64,000 bases of DNA from Gonatopus flavifemur (GCA_018340375.1 JAFFJZ010000010.1:13392001-13456000), one strand, 5' to 3'; positions 23,470 through 36,274 are shown, counted from the stretch's first letter. Program-made: numbers and translations. The notes: a model not told the origin generated them from the sequence alone.

Positions 23470-23823
23470 CCCGAAGAGAACATGAAGCTTCAGTGAACGT
23501 TCAAATTAGATCTGCATAGATCGGGTTGAAGGTTCATGAAAGCTCATTTTTAGATTCAAAAACGTTTAACAAAGGTTCTACGAACGTTGGAATGTTCGCC
23601 TCGAAATGCCTTCAGGAAACCTAGATGGAACGTTCATTGAAGGTTCATTGAAGGTACTCCCCTAACAGCACAATGTGTCTCTGGGACGTTTTCTGAACGT
23701 TTTAAAAACCTCTCCTACGTTCTATAAACCTTTCATAAACGTTCCAGTGGCACGTTGTGCTGTCTGGGTATACCTATACAGATCTAATTTGAACGTTTGC
23801 TGAAGCTTCATGTTCTCTTCGGG
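23470..23823. repeat. Palindrome CCCGAAGAGAAC, host of a smaller insertion
   Basis: The arms CCCGAAGAGAACATGAAGCT and complement extend for ~45 bases (to AAATTAGATCTG). The middle repeats GAACGTTC-type words. A 106-base element (23663-23768) lies within it, which makes three nested levels here. Confidence 0.75.
23663..23768. repeat. 106-bp mini-element ACAGCA...TGCTGTCTGGG
   Basis: The ends CCTAACAGCACAATG and CGTTGTGCTGTCTGGG pair. The inside iterates GGGACGTTTTCTGAACGTTT. A near-equal-length relative is at 40766-40870. Confidence 0.65.
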
Positions 23824-24619
23824 TTATGATGTATTAAATTTATTCTTTCCCGACTTCGCTAAAATAGTCGTATTTCATACCTATAGTATAATGCGGGAGC
23901 GAAACTACGTATTCCTAACCTTTCCTAACCAATGCTGAGTGCACGCGCGCAGTCGAATGCGCTTGCGCAGTACGTTTTCATCACTCCCTCGGGAGGAAAT
24001 AGGGGGAGTAATGGACGCTTGAAAAATAGCGGCGAGTTTAATATACATATAAGGACGTCCACTATTCTAGCGAAATCAGAAAAAATATCGTATGTCGCTC
24101 AGGAGGGAAATGATTTTTACCTCGTGTGATTTTTGACCTCGCTTCGCTCGGGCAACAACCCTCACTCTCGGTGAAAATCAATCATTTCCCTCCCTTGTAG
24201 TATAATGTACTATTTTCATCTCGTGGTGTATTCGTAACCATCAAGGTGCTATTTAAAAGTGACAGTACGTATTGAATTTTCATATGAATTTTTCAAGTTC
24301 GCTCGAAAACATCGGAAACAATGAATTAAAAAATGTTCATGAATTTTGAGCCACTTTTAAAAATGAATATTTCGAACCGAAATTTTGAGAAAGTTACTAA
24401 TTTTTTGGGCATTAAATTTCACCGTAACGAGAATAAAGAATGAAAACATGAATTTGTATTATTTATCGAATTTATAAAAATCTTGAGCGACCTCTAAAAT
24501 GTTTGTTTCAAGCTGATCTTTAGAGAGGATTCTTGGAACATTAAAAAATTAACATATTCTCATATGAGACTGTGAAACGAAAACGAGTCAGTTATTTTGC
24601 GCCACCCTAATGAACACTA

Positions 24620-25124
24620 CACAAAATTTTTTCACCAGCATTCATTGTGTACATCGTTGTCAATAATTATCAGTGCAATTACAAACTGTTCAAAATTATG
24701 ATTTCACATATTGTTCTAATATTAAGCGATATCCAATAATTATTGTTAGAAGTTCCACACAAATTTGATATAAATCAATATTAGAAGAATATTTTGCGAC
24801 TATTCTCTATGAATTTGATGATCTAATATGAATTGGAATTGTTTATTTTTCTCAGTTAAGAATACGAAATTATTTCCTTCCTTGAAGGAACTATTTTGCC
24901 TTTCAGGTGTTGAATCCTCCACAAATGAAGGAACAAATCATCACATTATGATGAACAATTCCCCAATCATGTGACTTCGTCGCCACCGTTTTATTTGTGA
25001 GGGAAAAATTCCATAATTACTGTTTACAGTGTGGGAATAAGTCTCTTCAACCGATGTCCCATGATTTCTATATCATTGAATGCGTGCAATTATAATTTGA
25101 AAATTCCTTCTCCTTTAATTGTTA
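24620..25124. other. No recognisable gene
   Basis: AT-rich spacer between fold-back clusters with no supported feature. Confidence 0.4.
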
Positions 25125-25338
25125 CGCAGAAAAAAAAAACATTCTTGTATCAAGACAAGATTGTTTTCGTTATATATGAAACACGGATTGTCTCAGTTCA
25201 ATGCAATTTGCTTTGAATCAAACACAGGAAAGAACAAAATTTTTGATTCAAAGCAAATTGCATTGAACTGAGACAATCCGTGTTTCATATATAACGAAAA
25301 CAATATTGTCTTGATACAAGAATGTTTTTTTTTCTGTG
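25125..25338. repeat. TA-flanked perfect-arm hairpin
   Basis: The ends CGCAGAAAAAAAAAACATTC and complement are flanked by TA at 25123-25124 and 25339-25340. The arms of about 100 bases are almost identical, with a short loop near 25230, which indicates a young copy. The mirrored open frames on the two strands are products of the palindrome. Confidence 0.85.
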
Positions 25339-25347
25339 TATTTATTA

Positions 25348-25800
25348 CACGAAGAGGAAAAATTTTCTGACGCAGCAAATAGGAGGATTATGGACACAAT
25401 AGCAACATTTTTTGGTAGCAAAGTTTTCGCTGGACTAGCAAAATTTCAAATACACAGAGAGAAATAATTAATATCATCAAAAACATATTTTCTTGTTCCA
25501 AGAAATTCATTTATCCAAAAATATTTTCTCTTGATTCAAGAAAATTTTTCTAAAACCAAGCATAGATTCCTTGAATTGAGAGAATATTCAAAATATTCAA
25601 GGATATATTTTCTTGGCATTATTAATTATTTCTCTCAGTGTATTATATATGGAATAACGAACAAATTTTGCTGGAGGAGCAAAAATTTGTTGCTCCCGCA
25701 CCTAAAAAAATCGTTGTCGTAGTTAATAAAATGGCTGCGACAGCAAATAGTTTGCTGTAATTGCAAAAGATTTGCTGCTCCAGCAACATTAGAATGAACA
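25348..25800. repeat. GCAAATTTTGCT-word MITE, interrupted
   Basis: Relative of 13924-14223 and 32628-32914, with TAGCAAAATTT and CAGCAAATAGTTTGCTG words. It is split by the TA-flanked MITE at 25453-25640. The right end is not sharply defined. Confidence 0.6.
25453..25640. repeat. CACAGAGAGAAATAATTA MITE iterating TTCTTGNNNCAAGAAA
   Basis: The ends CACAGAGAGAAATAATTA and TAATTATTTCTCTCAGTG are flanked by TA at both sides. The interior word TTCTTGATTCAAGAAAA repeats. The same family occurs at 49673-49927. It is inserted in a GCAAAT-type MITE. Confidence 0.85.
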
Positions 25801-26565
25801 TGAGTTCATTTGATCAAACTATCTCAGAGGAACTAAATTCATTTCAATAATCGACTGAATTCTGAATGTTCAAGTTTTAGAAGTTGATAGAAACCGTAGT
25901 AAGTAACCGTACGTTACCACAATATTCTTTCCCTGTACTGCATCACTATTCCCTCATTCCACTGCAGATATAATTTTCTTTACATACTGAGAAGTTTATT
26001 CATGAATTCACATGGGAAATCTTCGTATGCGGAATCAACATCACTTCATAGAAAATTATATGAAATTACAGCTTATATCGTTTTATAAGTAATTAGATTC
26101 GCAAACTACATCATCCTATGAGTTCGAGAACAGAACTTATATCACATTCTGCTTTCAAACGTTTGTTTGCGAAAGTCCGCTGTCGTTGGCAAGAATGATT
26201 TACATCGAAGAACAAACTTTTCATCTCCCGTTACAATTCACTCCGGCCATTGATCATGTTGACGAGTTAATGTTCACACGTTTTATCTCGAGATCATCGC
26301 TGGATTTATGGTCATCGTTGAGTTTGTAATTCTGCCAGAATCAATTAGTCAACCAGGAATTATGATTTCCCAACAAGACATTTCTGAAAACCATATTTCA
26401 AGTTCATTTTTTAATTGTTTGAGTTCGAAAAATCAATCTATGAAAAGTGCGCTCCTGTCGATTTAATCGAGAATCGAATAGAAGTTTTGTCTCAGTATTG
26501 TTTCATATTGTGTATATTATGTTCATTTTTCACTTTGGAAGGTTCATGAATTTTGTCAGGGGAGG
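25801..26565. other. No recognisable gene
   Basis: Unique-looking sequence with no supported features. Confidence 0.4.
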
Positions 26566-26619
26566 TTATCATCAAGCGAATTCCGAAATAAGGTGATTTT
26601 CTCGAATTTTTTTTCTTAA

Positions 26620-27741
26620 CCCGTTGAGGACCAAACGTCCGATTTTTCACCACCTTGTTCAACGACATTTTACGCTGTCGAATCGATTGTCAAAAAATTT
26701 GCGGATAATTGTTTTCGATGTAAAATCATCTGAACTTTCAGAATATGGAAACAGATTTTCGAAAAAATGCGAACTGGGAATGTTATAATCGTAAAGGAAA
26801 CACGAATTTTCGATTGCAAAAAATTATTATCCGTCTATTTTCGTCTCGAATTAGGGGAGATATACATCTAGGGAATGAAATTTCTGCGTCCATGGACCCT
26901 GAGCTTCAAAGTATGTGAGATGGTTTTTCGAAATTCAAGATGGCGACACTCAATATGGCGGCTAGAAACCAAAATATTTTTGCTTTTTCTTATTTTTTGT
27001 ATTTGAGCAATATTCCTCAATGAATTCGATGTAGACACACGTATTATTAGGTTTTTGGGGTCGCTGATCACGAATCCGGGGTCAGATTCGCCAAATTCAA
27101 TATGGCGGATCCGAAATGGCAGCCTAAAATTGTTGAAACTGTACGATTCCCATGAAAATCAGTACATGGGGGGTTTCGGGATCCCTGATGACTAATTGGA
27201 GGTCAGATTCTATGAATTCAAAATGGCGGTTCGAATATGGCAGCAAGAATTCTCACTTTCCGTTCCTCCAGTTTTTTGTCAATTTATCGATATTTTCCTC
27301 CTCACATAGATGGATCTGAGTATTCTTCGGATCACTGAATACAAATTTAGTGTCAGATCTGCTAAATACAATATGGCGGAGCCAATATGGCTTCGAAAGA
27401 GTACTGAAATTGTCTCATTTTTCAAGTGCTTTCTGCCGTCTTCTTGAAGCTCAGGGTCCATGGACGCAGAAATTTCATTCCCCAGATGTATGTCTCCCCT
27501 AATTCGAGACGAAAATAAACGGATAATAATTTTCTGCAATCGAAAATTCGTGTTTCCTTCTGTTTAAACGATTATAACATTCCTAGTTCGCATTTTTTTC
27601 GGAAATCTGCTTCCATATTCTGAAAGTTCAGATAATTTTACATCGAAAATAATTATTCGCAAATTTTTTGACAATCGATTCGACAGCGTAAAATGTCGTT
27701 GAAAAAGGTGTTGAAAAAACGGACGTTTGGTCCTTAACGGG
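26620..27741. mobile_element. TTAA-flanked palindromic element, piggyBac-type target
   Basis: It starts CCCGTTGAGGACCAAACG and ends CGTTTGGTCCTTAACGGG, flanked by TTAA at 26616-26619 and 27742-27745. CC(C)...GGG ends at TTAA are the hallmark of piggyBac-type integration. The arms are ~290 bases (to TCCATGGACCCTGAGCTTCA on both sides). The centre holds three units of the ~120-bp ATGGCGG repeat, and there is no transposase. Confidence 0.8.
27053..27345 (+). repeat. ~120-bp ATGGCGG units inside the TTAA element
   Basis: Units start near 27053, 27172 and 27312 with TTTTTGGGGTCGCTGATCAC-like phrases followed by TTCAANATGGCGG. They match the tandem array at 14955-15490. One further ATGGCGA/ATGGCGG pair lies at 26938-26960. 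Confidence 0.7.
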
Positions 27742-27745
27742 TTAA

Positions 27746-30700
27746 GAGGGAAGTAAATTGAGAACTCGTGTTATTCGAAACTCATTGAATGAGTCTTAAA
27801 GTACTTGAAAAGAATTTTCTCAAGTTAAAGGATTCGTAACCCGAAACCTTTTTAAGGCGTTTTTCTCGGAACCCTGTTTTTCAAGTTTGACTCCACGATA
27901 TCTTAAAAACTCCTGAACGGATCGCCCTTTTTTATTTTATTTTGAAGTTGATCAAATTTGTTAGAGGATAAACCAAAATGGAGATGATATTCGCCGTTTT
28001 TTTCCTTTTTATAGCACTTTAGAGAGCGAAATAAGGTGAAAAAACACTACCAAAAGTTTGCATATCTGTCATTTTTCAAATTCTGGACTTCTCTCATCGG
28101 TTTTATTAATACCTTTTATTCAACCTCAAACAAATATAATATAATATATTTCATGAAAATTTTTGGATTTTTGATTCCTGTTAATTTTTGTAAGTGCTAT
28201 AGTGGCGCTCGATTGATCACGGTTTTTTAAGTTGTTATGTTTCGACACATATCAACAATTCCCATGGCATTATTTTTTACTGGAAAAAATTGTTTCATGT
28301 ACTCAAAGACTCAATTAACAAGCGTTGAAACTTCCGAGTTCTTCATTTACTTTCTTCCATGAAAACAAAATTCTAGAAAGTCACCTTATTTTGGGGCTTG
28401 CTAGGTGAGAACCTCCTCTTGGGAAAAAGAAGAAGGGTGGGGCGGTAACTATCTCGAAGGTTTTAATGGGTAGAGTATTCTCAAAATAATGTCTGAAAGG
28501 AAAAAAAGGTGATCATGAATTTTCTCATACTGAATTATTTATTATTCACTGATAATATATATATTTTTTTTTCTTGAATAATAAGAACAAAGAAAAATGC
28601 AATGAGGTGGAGAAACATGTTGTTTTACAAAAATAATTAAAATGGCATTTTTTCACCAAGCATATGACAGATTTTTATAGGCAAAATAACAAATGACAAT
28701 ATTCTATAGATGTTGATGTATGCTTTTCAAAAATATATCATTGAAAATGTCCTTGCGTGAAGGAAAATCATCAAAATCTTCAAAGAGAGAGTTGTGTGGA
28801 ATTTTTCATTTTCAAATAATAAAAATACGTGTATGCTGATGCGACCGAGAGGACGCGATTTGAAAAACTCGGTTGAAATTATATTTTCTGTCCATTTTAT
28901 TATTTATATTTCACCGAGGAACAACGATTTCGCGCAAAATTCTAAAAGAGGCAGAATTTCATTCCCATTACACGTCATTTTTGGTGAAGGATATAATGGA
29001 ATCTTTCATCTTCTGAATATACTATTTGCTTTTGATGAAAAATTATGAATGATATGTGACGAAAAAGAATCAAGAAAAATTTTTTAATACATTTGAGGAC
29101 AATCTTTTATTCATTATCATCATCATGTTCCACACAGCACAAGAGTTCTCACAGAACGCTCTCTATGTGACAGTCGACACGAATTCATAAGATTTCGAAT
29201 TCAGAGTACATTTCTTATGAATATTCCAATTTTCGGTAACAGCGCATATGTATCATAAAAATTCAATATGCATCGATTTTGGATTCATATCTTTCCTTAG
29301 AGTTTTCTGAAAACTTTTTGGAATTGTTTATTGATCACTCGTACTGTGAGGGATGAAACTGTATTAGATACATTAAATTAATTCTGAGAACTTGTTTTCG
29401 ATTGGTATTTGTTATTATTAATCCCAGGTATTCGCACATATATCTTGTGTAATCAACAGCTGGCTCGATCTGCTGACTTGTTTCATAATCTTTGTTGGAT
29501 AACAGGTGTGAATGTATAATAAATGATACGTTTTACATGGGAATAATATCCGACCGTTCGTTAGTTTATTCGCAAATTTACGTGTATGTCATACAATTTC
29601 AGAGTTAAATCATGGACTCATTATTATTAATATTACCATCAGGTGCTTCATTTTCTACCAAAGTTTCTGGAATAAGGAAATTTCGAAAGCCGGGTGATTC
29701 TCTTTGATCATAGACAGCCCTTCGGAATGGATCTTCGAGTGCGAGTTATTGACTATAATCTTCCCTGAACGGTTAGATGGGTAAAAGTGAGGGCGTGATC
29801 TTCAACATGTTGTTTGCAGCATCATTTTCCACTGCAATTCATGAGGATTGTTGCATTAATGATTCTTGTATCCCCAATGTACCCCATGCCATTATCATGT
29901 CTTCACAATTGACTTTGTCATCATTTTCTCAATCGAGAAGGTACTCTGATAATTCTGGTACTCTTCGTCATCGATTTCATCCAGGAGACTATGCAATTTC
30001 CGCTTCTTGATTTTTAGAAATTTACTGCGTGTCTGAAATTTCGCTACATCTCAAGATATATTATCACAGTTACGTTGCGACTGTATCAATTATGAACATT
30101 TCATTAGAAGTCATTTCATAGATATTTTACCAATATTAATTCACCCCTCGGACAAAAAAAACACCATCACTCACTGTGAAAATAATTCTTCCTTTCTTCA
30201 CAGTCACTTTCTTTCGAATTTTCTGATAAATTTTTGAGAAACTTCAACGAAATTATCGGAATGTATCGTAAAAACTTATGAGTAAATGACTGTAAAAAAT
30301 CACAGTAACATTTTCTGGATTTTCAAAAGAACTTCTTTTGAATAGGTACTTGAAAGCACACTCACGCAAACACGTCTGAAGGGTTGAGATGCTATATCGT
30401 ATTAACATCGCGTACTTCTTTTTTCTCTGTTTCAAATAAAGCAGTCATTGATGAATAATTTCACCGATTATCAAAGACAATGTTCATACTCCTCACAGTA
30501 CAGATGATATTTGTTCAATCGGTGATCATTTGATTTTTATAGCGTGTCGTGAGGGAACATGCGTTTAATTTTCAACCATTTGTCATGTAGAGTATATTTA
30601 TCACTCACAATAACGCGCAAATATTCCACAGTAGATAATAATGAGATATTCAACATAATAATGCATTAATTATTATTCTGCGTGCTTGGTGTGGATAATT

Positions 30701-32627
30701 GATACAGGAAATTTATAATTCAATTGTATCCAGTCCATTAGGTTTCCCCAAAAACATTTCAAGTGACCTTAATATCTTGACGAGGGTTTGTGAAAATTTC
30801 ACAATACTTGAATTATCGATCGGATACTCATCAGAAAGAAATCTACCATTATGATAAAGGTGAATGTGAACACTTAAGAACACACGTTTGACTTGTTGTT
30901 TCTCTTTACAAAGAACTGTTTCACGGGTATAGTAATGCTCTTGGGTTCTGGAAGATTATACATTATCACTAGGGAGAATTCATCTTTTCTTCAGTATAAT
31001 AATTTCAATTACATTGCTGCGGTCAATATTTTCTCTACGCAGTGCATAAATATCATGAAGTATCAAAAAGGTGTGGCAAAAGAAGATTGCTTGAATAATT
31101 TACCTCGAAATTCTCGCAGTTGGAAATGCTTTTTGATTACTACTTAAAAATGCTCTGAACTTATCCAACATGTACTTCATTTTCAATTAAATTTGCAACA
31201 GTTTTTCAAAGGTTTCTTAATGAGAACGAATTTATTGTCTCACTCGAGAGACTTTTCAATCACTTGTATCGAAAGAAACAAGAAAATATTCACAATCATT
31301 TTCATAGTTCCAACAAAATACAATTATTCTTTTTAATAATATCATAATATTTGATGGAATCGAATATTCCCTATTTGTGCATAACTCTCTCTATAAATCA
31401 CAGTGATATTTTCAAGCATCTCATCTGAACACTCCAACGATCGATCGATTCTCGCCAGGCTGAAGGTCAAAAGTGTAGGATCTGTGGGTAGGTGCTATGG
31501 ACTTCCCGTGTAAACCAATAGCTTCACCCACTCTCTGTGTATTTCATCGTCACTTTCTGGGGTATAAAATTTCTTATACTCTCACTTAGAAGGTTAATTA
31601 TGACAAACTTCCCCTCTCAATGGAGCTAATTCAATTGATTATTGGTTAAGGAAAGGATATCATGACTGAATTCTTTATTTTATGAGCTTTCAGACGGATA
31701 TTCCCTTTTTCATCGGATTAGTACCTAACTCAAATTGAAATGTTGAGTAATCAAAAATTCCATCCATGGTGTACTACTCTCATCTTTCAAAAAGTATTGT
31801 TCGAATCTTGTTGTTCATAATTATTGAATATTCATGATTCGTCTTCATTTCAAGAGCCCTGAGGGAAACATTTGTTCACATCAAATGAATGGGTTCTCAT
31901 ATTGGAATTCATTAATTGTTGCACAATAATCCATTTATGAGGAATATGTGAGACTCAGTTGAACAAGATCTATATTCTGCGAAATGGAATCCGATATTTA
32001 TTCCATGTAGATATATTTTCTCTCGCGAAAATACCGTCACATTTTCGTGTGGAGAATATATCATCATCATTAGTAAACTAGACATGTTTACGTGTACTGA
32101 GATATTTCTTGGAAAAAATGAAGGAATTTGTATGCAATACGTTCAATTACGTTTCAGTTATCTTGAACTGCTTTCGTTCTTGAGAGGTATTTCAGCTTTA
32201 CTCGCAAAATTTCTTCAAAGAGAGCGGAGATTTCGAAAAATATCTTTGAGGATTTCTTCTTTAATATCATGCATCCTTGAGAGAGAGAGATTTGAAATAT
32301 ACTTGAAAAATATCTAATATTATTGAAAGAGGATTTTGAAATTTCCTGTCACGTCAGATTTTTTTTTTTGCAGCAATTGAGATGAAGAAGAAAAGAGCAT
32401 CATTACCGATAAAATATAACGACACCATAATAACGGCGAGATCTGTTATCGCTTTAAAAAAACTTTCAGAAAAAAGTTTGGAAGTGTTTAAATTTAACAT
32501 TCTCCGGTAAATTTGAAAATAAGTTTGGTAAAATTTCGAACAATTTTTGGGAAGTCACGAAAATGGCTTGAAAATTGGTGGGTTCCCAAATCATCTGGAA
32601 ATTCATAAATATTCTCTACGGTGCATA
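27746..32627. other. Longest stretch with no recognisable gene or element
   Basis: AT-rich, mostly unique-looking DNA. The short open frames (for example 28794-29048, 29777-30010, 30893-31147) have no domain, no codon pattern and no splice context that I can support. A GA microsatellite patch is at 32278-32291. Confidence 0.5.
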
Positions 32628-32914
32628 CACGGAGATGAAAGGTGCTAAGTCCCTTTTGCTGGAGCGAACAATCTTGTTAGCTACGACAACGATTGTTTAG
32701 CTGTGATGGCAAAAAAATATTTACTCCATAAGCAAAATTTGTTTGTTATTCTGTATTTAATACTGAAAAATGTGCTGCCCTATACTCAATCAAGTTGCCT
32801 CCTCAGCCATTCAGTTGGCTTTGTCAGTGAATTTTTACCTAGGTTAACAAAAATCTTTCTCATTCTGCATATAATACCTCGATTTGCCGGGTCAGCAAAT
32901 TTTTTTTCTCCGTG
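32628..32914. repeat. CACGGAG MITE, GCAAAT-word family
   Basis: The ends CACGGAGATGAAAGG and TTTTTTTCTCCGTG are flanked by TA at 32626-32627 and 32915-32916. It is a diverged relative of 13924-14223 (GCAAAATTTGTTTG, GATTTGCCGGGTCAGCAAAT). Confidence 0.8.
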
Positions 32915-32916
32915 TA

Positions 32917-34058
32917 ATATCATCAATAATATTATGTCACGAATATCAGACATTGAAATATCATTGAATCAATCCGATATGAAGAAAAATAATACGAACT
33001 CAACATCGATTTCAGATACTCCGCAAAGAATTCTTATACTTTCCTCCCTAAAATACGAATTCATAATTCATCCCTACCCTCCGTCGAACTGATCAACTTA
33101 ATACATTCCAATTCTCTTCTGGTTTCCAATACGTAAGTAGAGCAGACGAAAAAGCTCGTGTTCACGAAATTGCATATCGCTTTACAAGAAGATTACGTAA
33201 AATCATTCATCAATAGAAGAGGAAAATAGAAGAGGAGAAAGAAATAGTTATACTTTGGTGTCGTCGTCATCAGTTTAACCCCTCTCCTATCCTTTTTCTA
33301 GAGCTCAAGTCTGTACCCAGACCGACTTGAGGAATCGATCGCGGATGACTCATCGAGGGCGGTGACAAAACTTCTTTGTCTCTCACACGCTCGTTCGTTT
33401 CCTCTCCTTTTCCTTCCATTCCTCTTCTCTAGATCGTAACACCAAAAGCGTGTTGAAAGTTCGAAACTTTCAACTCCCATCCTCCCTTTCGTATTTTCTC
33501 CGTTGTCATGAGTTGAACGACTCTCTTTCTTTTGTACCACAAACGAACGAAATAACGAGATGCACTTTAGCGAAGTGCACAGTCGCTACAACTGCAACTA
33601 TCCTCTCGGAACTGGATTTTATTTTTGTGCGTATATCTTTACGTGATTTATAGAAAAGGTGTTGATGAGTTTTCAACTGAAACATGATCAAAAAAATTCA
33701 TCAAATCGCATCGAAGAGGAGAAATATTGAAACATGCAATATTGATTTGAGTTTTTTCGGGGTTGATAAAGGGGAAGAAGGGAGCAGCAGTTGAGAGAAC
33801 AGATCCGCGTATCGTGATTGTTGGGGCCAAATATTTTGCAATTTGATTCTTCAATAATCCACGAGGATCAAAATTTGAAACGTTGAATTTTATGAAGAGT
33901 GTAGCGAAATTTTGCTGTTTGGCATTCTAAATTTCAACCATGTTTGTTGCATTTCATGTCGTATCTATGATTTTTCATTTTCGCTTTTACAACGTCATTC
34001 ATGGAACCTTAAATTTCGATTCATTTTGATTGTGATGATGTATAATGGATGATACTTA
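32917..34058. other. Unique region, GC-richer at 33280-33610
   Basis: The GC-richer part contains CGATCGCGGATGACTCATCG with an AP-1-like TGACTCA. No coding frame can be supported. A regulatory or exonic role is possible but unproven. Confidence 0.25.
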
Positions 34059-35446
34059 CACTCTGAAAAATAATATGTTTCCTGCAAGAAGTTCAACTTC
34101 TTCGGTCCATTCTTCTTGCGCGAAATACTATCCTTCTTGTATCAAGAAGAATCAGTTTCCGACAAAATTATCACATACTGAGTCCAAGAATACTCAATGT
34201 GAACTGAAGAATAGTATCCACTTGACATAACTCACAATCCTCATATCCTTAGTTGATTTCAAATGATATGTAATTCATATATTCTGTCAACTTCATAGTA
34301 TTGTTAACACTGCAAGGGAAAGATTAACCGCACTCTCCACAACAAATGCGTGAGGTTATAATTATCATGTAGTTATAACGGCACAGTGATACATCGAAAG
34401 AAAGTGAGTTGATACTTTTTCATCTCTATTCTGAAAAATTACACAATTTCATTCAACATAACAACCCAGACCAAAATTTCCGGGTGGGTGGAATTCCCAA
34501 ATTCGCATGTGGACTCAGGTTCCTGCCCGAGTTCAGCCAGGTCCTGCCTGGAAACCCTCTGGTTCCTGCTCGGGACCTGGCTCATCCTGGGCAGAACCTG
34601 GACAGGACCTGGTGGGTCCCGGCCAGGAACCTGAGTCCACATGTGAATTTGGGAATCCCATCCACCCGGGAATTTTTGTCTGGGAATGTATCAGTTTTTC
34701 ACGTTTTTTGCAACATATATTCCTCAAAAGCTGACCAATCATAATATTATATTCAAGTTTGATGAAAATTTGAATTGTAATATATGATTTTAAAACATAT
34801 AACTCATAAAGCAGATTCCCATACAGCACACAGAGAAAGTCAAGAACTCTTTTTGAACTTTTGTAGCATGTGGGGGGATGTGATAAATATATTTGTCGAA
34901 GTTATAACTTCAAACAAGCTATTCTTTCAATTCAGAATTTTTATAAATATTGAGATAAAAATCGAATTGGAAGATGGTTTTCAATAATATCTGATGTTCT
35001 TCAACTCATCATCTTCAATGTTGAATAATGATAATGTCAAATGAATTCCGTCTATTCATTCGAACACAAGTGAACTGTAACCTACACGGGAATCAACCCT
35101 AAATGTGATGAAAACAATCGGATCATGACAATGAATTTCAATCCGGTTATTTGTTGACAGACACAGGTCAGACCCATTTTGTTTTTGCAGGTGTCAGAAA
35201 CGTTTTGATTCAAGACATTTTGAAGATAAGAAAATTTTTGAGTTCCTCAAAACAATCACAAAGCTTCTTCTTACAAAGAACCAAAATGCCTTCTTCGTGC
35301 AATCTAACATCTCCTCACAAGCGGATTTGCCATAAGTAGAAATTCTTCTTCGGTGAATCCGAAATCCGTTTGATGGAATATTGAATGGAATTTCCACTTG
35401 TGGTAAGAAGAATCCGATTGCAGCAAGCAGCCTTTTTTTTAGAGTG
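34059..35446. repeat. CACTCTGAAAAA-ended element with internal insertion
   Basis: The left end CACTCTGAAAAATAATATG and right end TTTTTTTTAGAGTG are flanked by TA at 34057-34058 and 35447-35448. TTCTTGTATCAAGAAG-like words occur near both ends. The middle contains the CCCAGAC palindrome at 34465-34684 and unique sequence. The long spacing lowers confidence. Confidence 0.5.
34465..34684. repeat. CCCAGAC palindrome iterating CAGGTCCTGCC
   Basis: The ends CCCAGACCAAAATTTCCGGG and complement (GGGAATTTTTGTCTGGG) pair, then ATTCGCATGTGGACTCAGG pairs across the loop. The centre repeats GGTTCCTGCTCGGGACCTGG-type words. It is markedly GC-richer than its surroundings. The four overlapping open frames are repeat artefacts. 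Confidence 0.85.
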
Positions 35447-35448
35447 TA

Positions 35449-35957
35449 TAATAATGAAAAATCACAAGTTGTCGAATGTAAATGAAAGACATCACCCCGC
35501 CCTCATTGTAGGTTCTGTGTGCACCTAACATAGGCCGCAATCTGTGTTTATAATGAGAAACGGGTTTTCGTCCACCAGGCGCCTCTTCTCTCTATGGTCC
35601 GGCTTAAGGTACTTAAGTTCGAGTGTGAGGACAGATGGACAAGAGTTTCCGACCACTTGAGAGTCAGGTTTGACGTTCTGTAGCCATAGAGAACGACGGA
35701 AAGCAGACGCCTGAAGTTTCGACAGTGTGGATGCAAGAGAGGGAGTCGGAACCCCCCTAGTAGGAATATGATCAGTTTTCCCTATTACTGATGAGGCACT
35801 GATGAAGAAAAACTAATAAGGAAAAACTGATCACTAACTTATTGGGAACTGATTTGTCTAATATGACAAATCAAATTTATATAACACTGGTTAAATCCTG
35901 AAAAGTTATTGCCTTTGTTCACAAGAAACATCAATAGCGTGAATGTTTATAAAAAAT
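35449..35957. other. Broken repeat fragments
   Basis: A CCCTAGTAGGAATATGATCAG end at about 35755 heads GATCAGTTTTCCCTATTA words but has no partner. A GC-richer stretch at 35560-35740 has loosely paired ATGGNNCGG/AGAGAACGACGG segments. Confidence 0.35.
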
Positions 35958-36230
35958 CCCTAGTAAAAATGGATCCTATCTAAATCCTATATGAATCATA
36001 TATGTAATTGATGCAAATCATATATGATTTCTATGTAATCATATATGTCCCCTATATAATTCATATATGTCTCCTATATAATCCATATATGATCCCGTAT
36101 CAAAATCATTTCATATATGGAGAAATTTTTTCATATATGAACCATGTATGAATTATATAAGAGAAATATATGATTTACATCATTTATATATGATTTATAT
36201 AGGTTCATATATGATTCATTTTTACAAGGG
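35958..36230. repeat. CCCTAGTAAAAAT element iterating CATATATGATT
   Basis: The ends CCCTAGTAAAAATGGATCC and ATTCATTTTTACAAGGG pair. The inside iterates ATATATGATTCATATATG words. It belongs to the same end family as 59342-60134. Confidence 0.75.
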
Positions 36231-36274
36231 ATGTTCGGTTTAAGGAACATATTGATTGTTATTGAAGTGATATA

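Larger units (their letters stand above)
21992..24607. mobile_element. hAT-like fold-back element with 8-bp target duplication
   Basis: The long outer arms (about 250 bases each) begin GGGTGGCGATAACG and end CGCCACCC. Reading the ends as TAGGGTGGCG...CGCCACCCTA (21990-24609), the flanks ATGAACAC at 21982-21989 and 24610-24617 are identical 8-mers, the target length of hAT elements. The element at 50205-51637 has the same TAGGGTG end and its own 8-bp duplication. No hAT transposase is present; the interior was filled by younger insertions. Confidence 0.75.
26566..28430. repeat. Older fold-back interrupted by a TTAA palindrome
   Basis: GGGGAGGTTATCATCAAGCG...AAATAAGGTGATTTTCT at 26568-26610 pairs, with mismatches, with 28366-28420. 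The younger element 26620-27741 sits just inside the left arm. The weak match means the exact ends are uncertain. Confidence 0.4.

Noticed and set aside
29777..30010. Possible small secreted protein
   Set aside because: Several cysteines but no signal peptide, no promoter and no splice context.
34409..34829. Four overlapping Pro/Gly-rich frames
   Set aside because: All lie on the CCCAGAC palindrome with CAGGTCCTG words and are symmetric on both strands.
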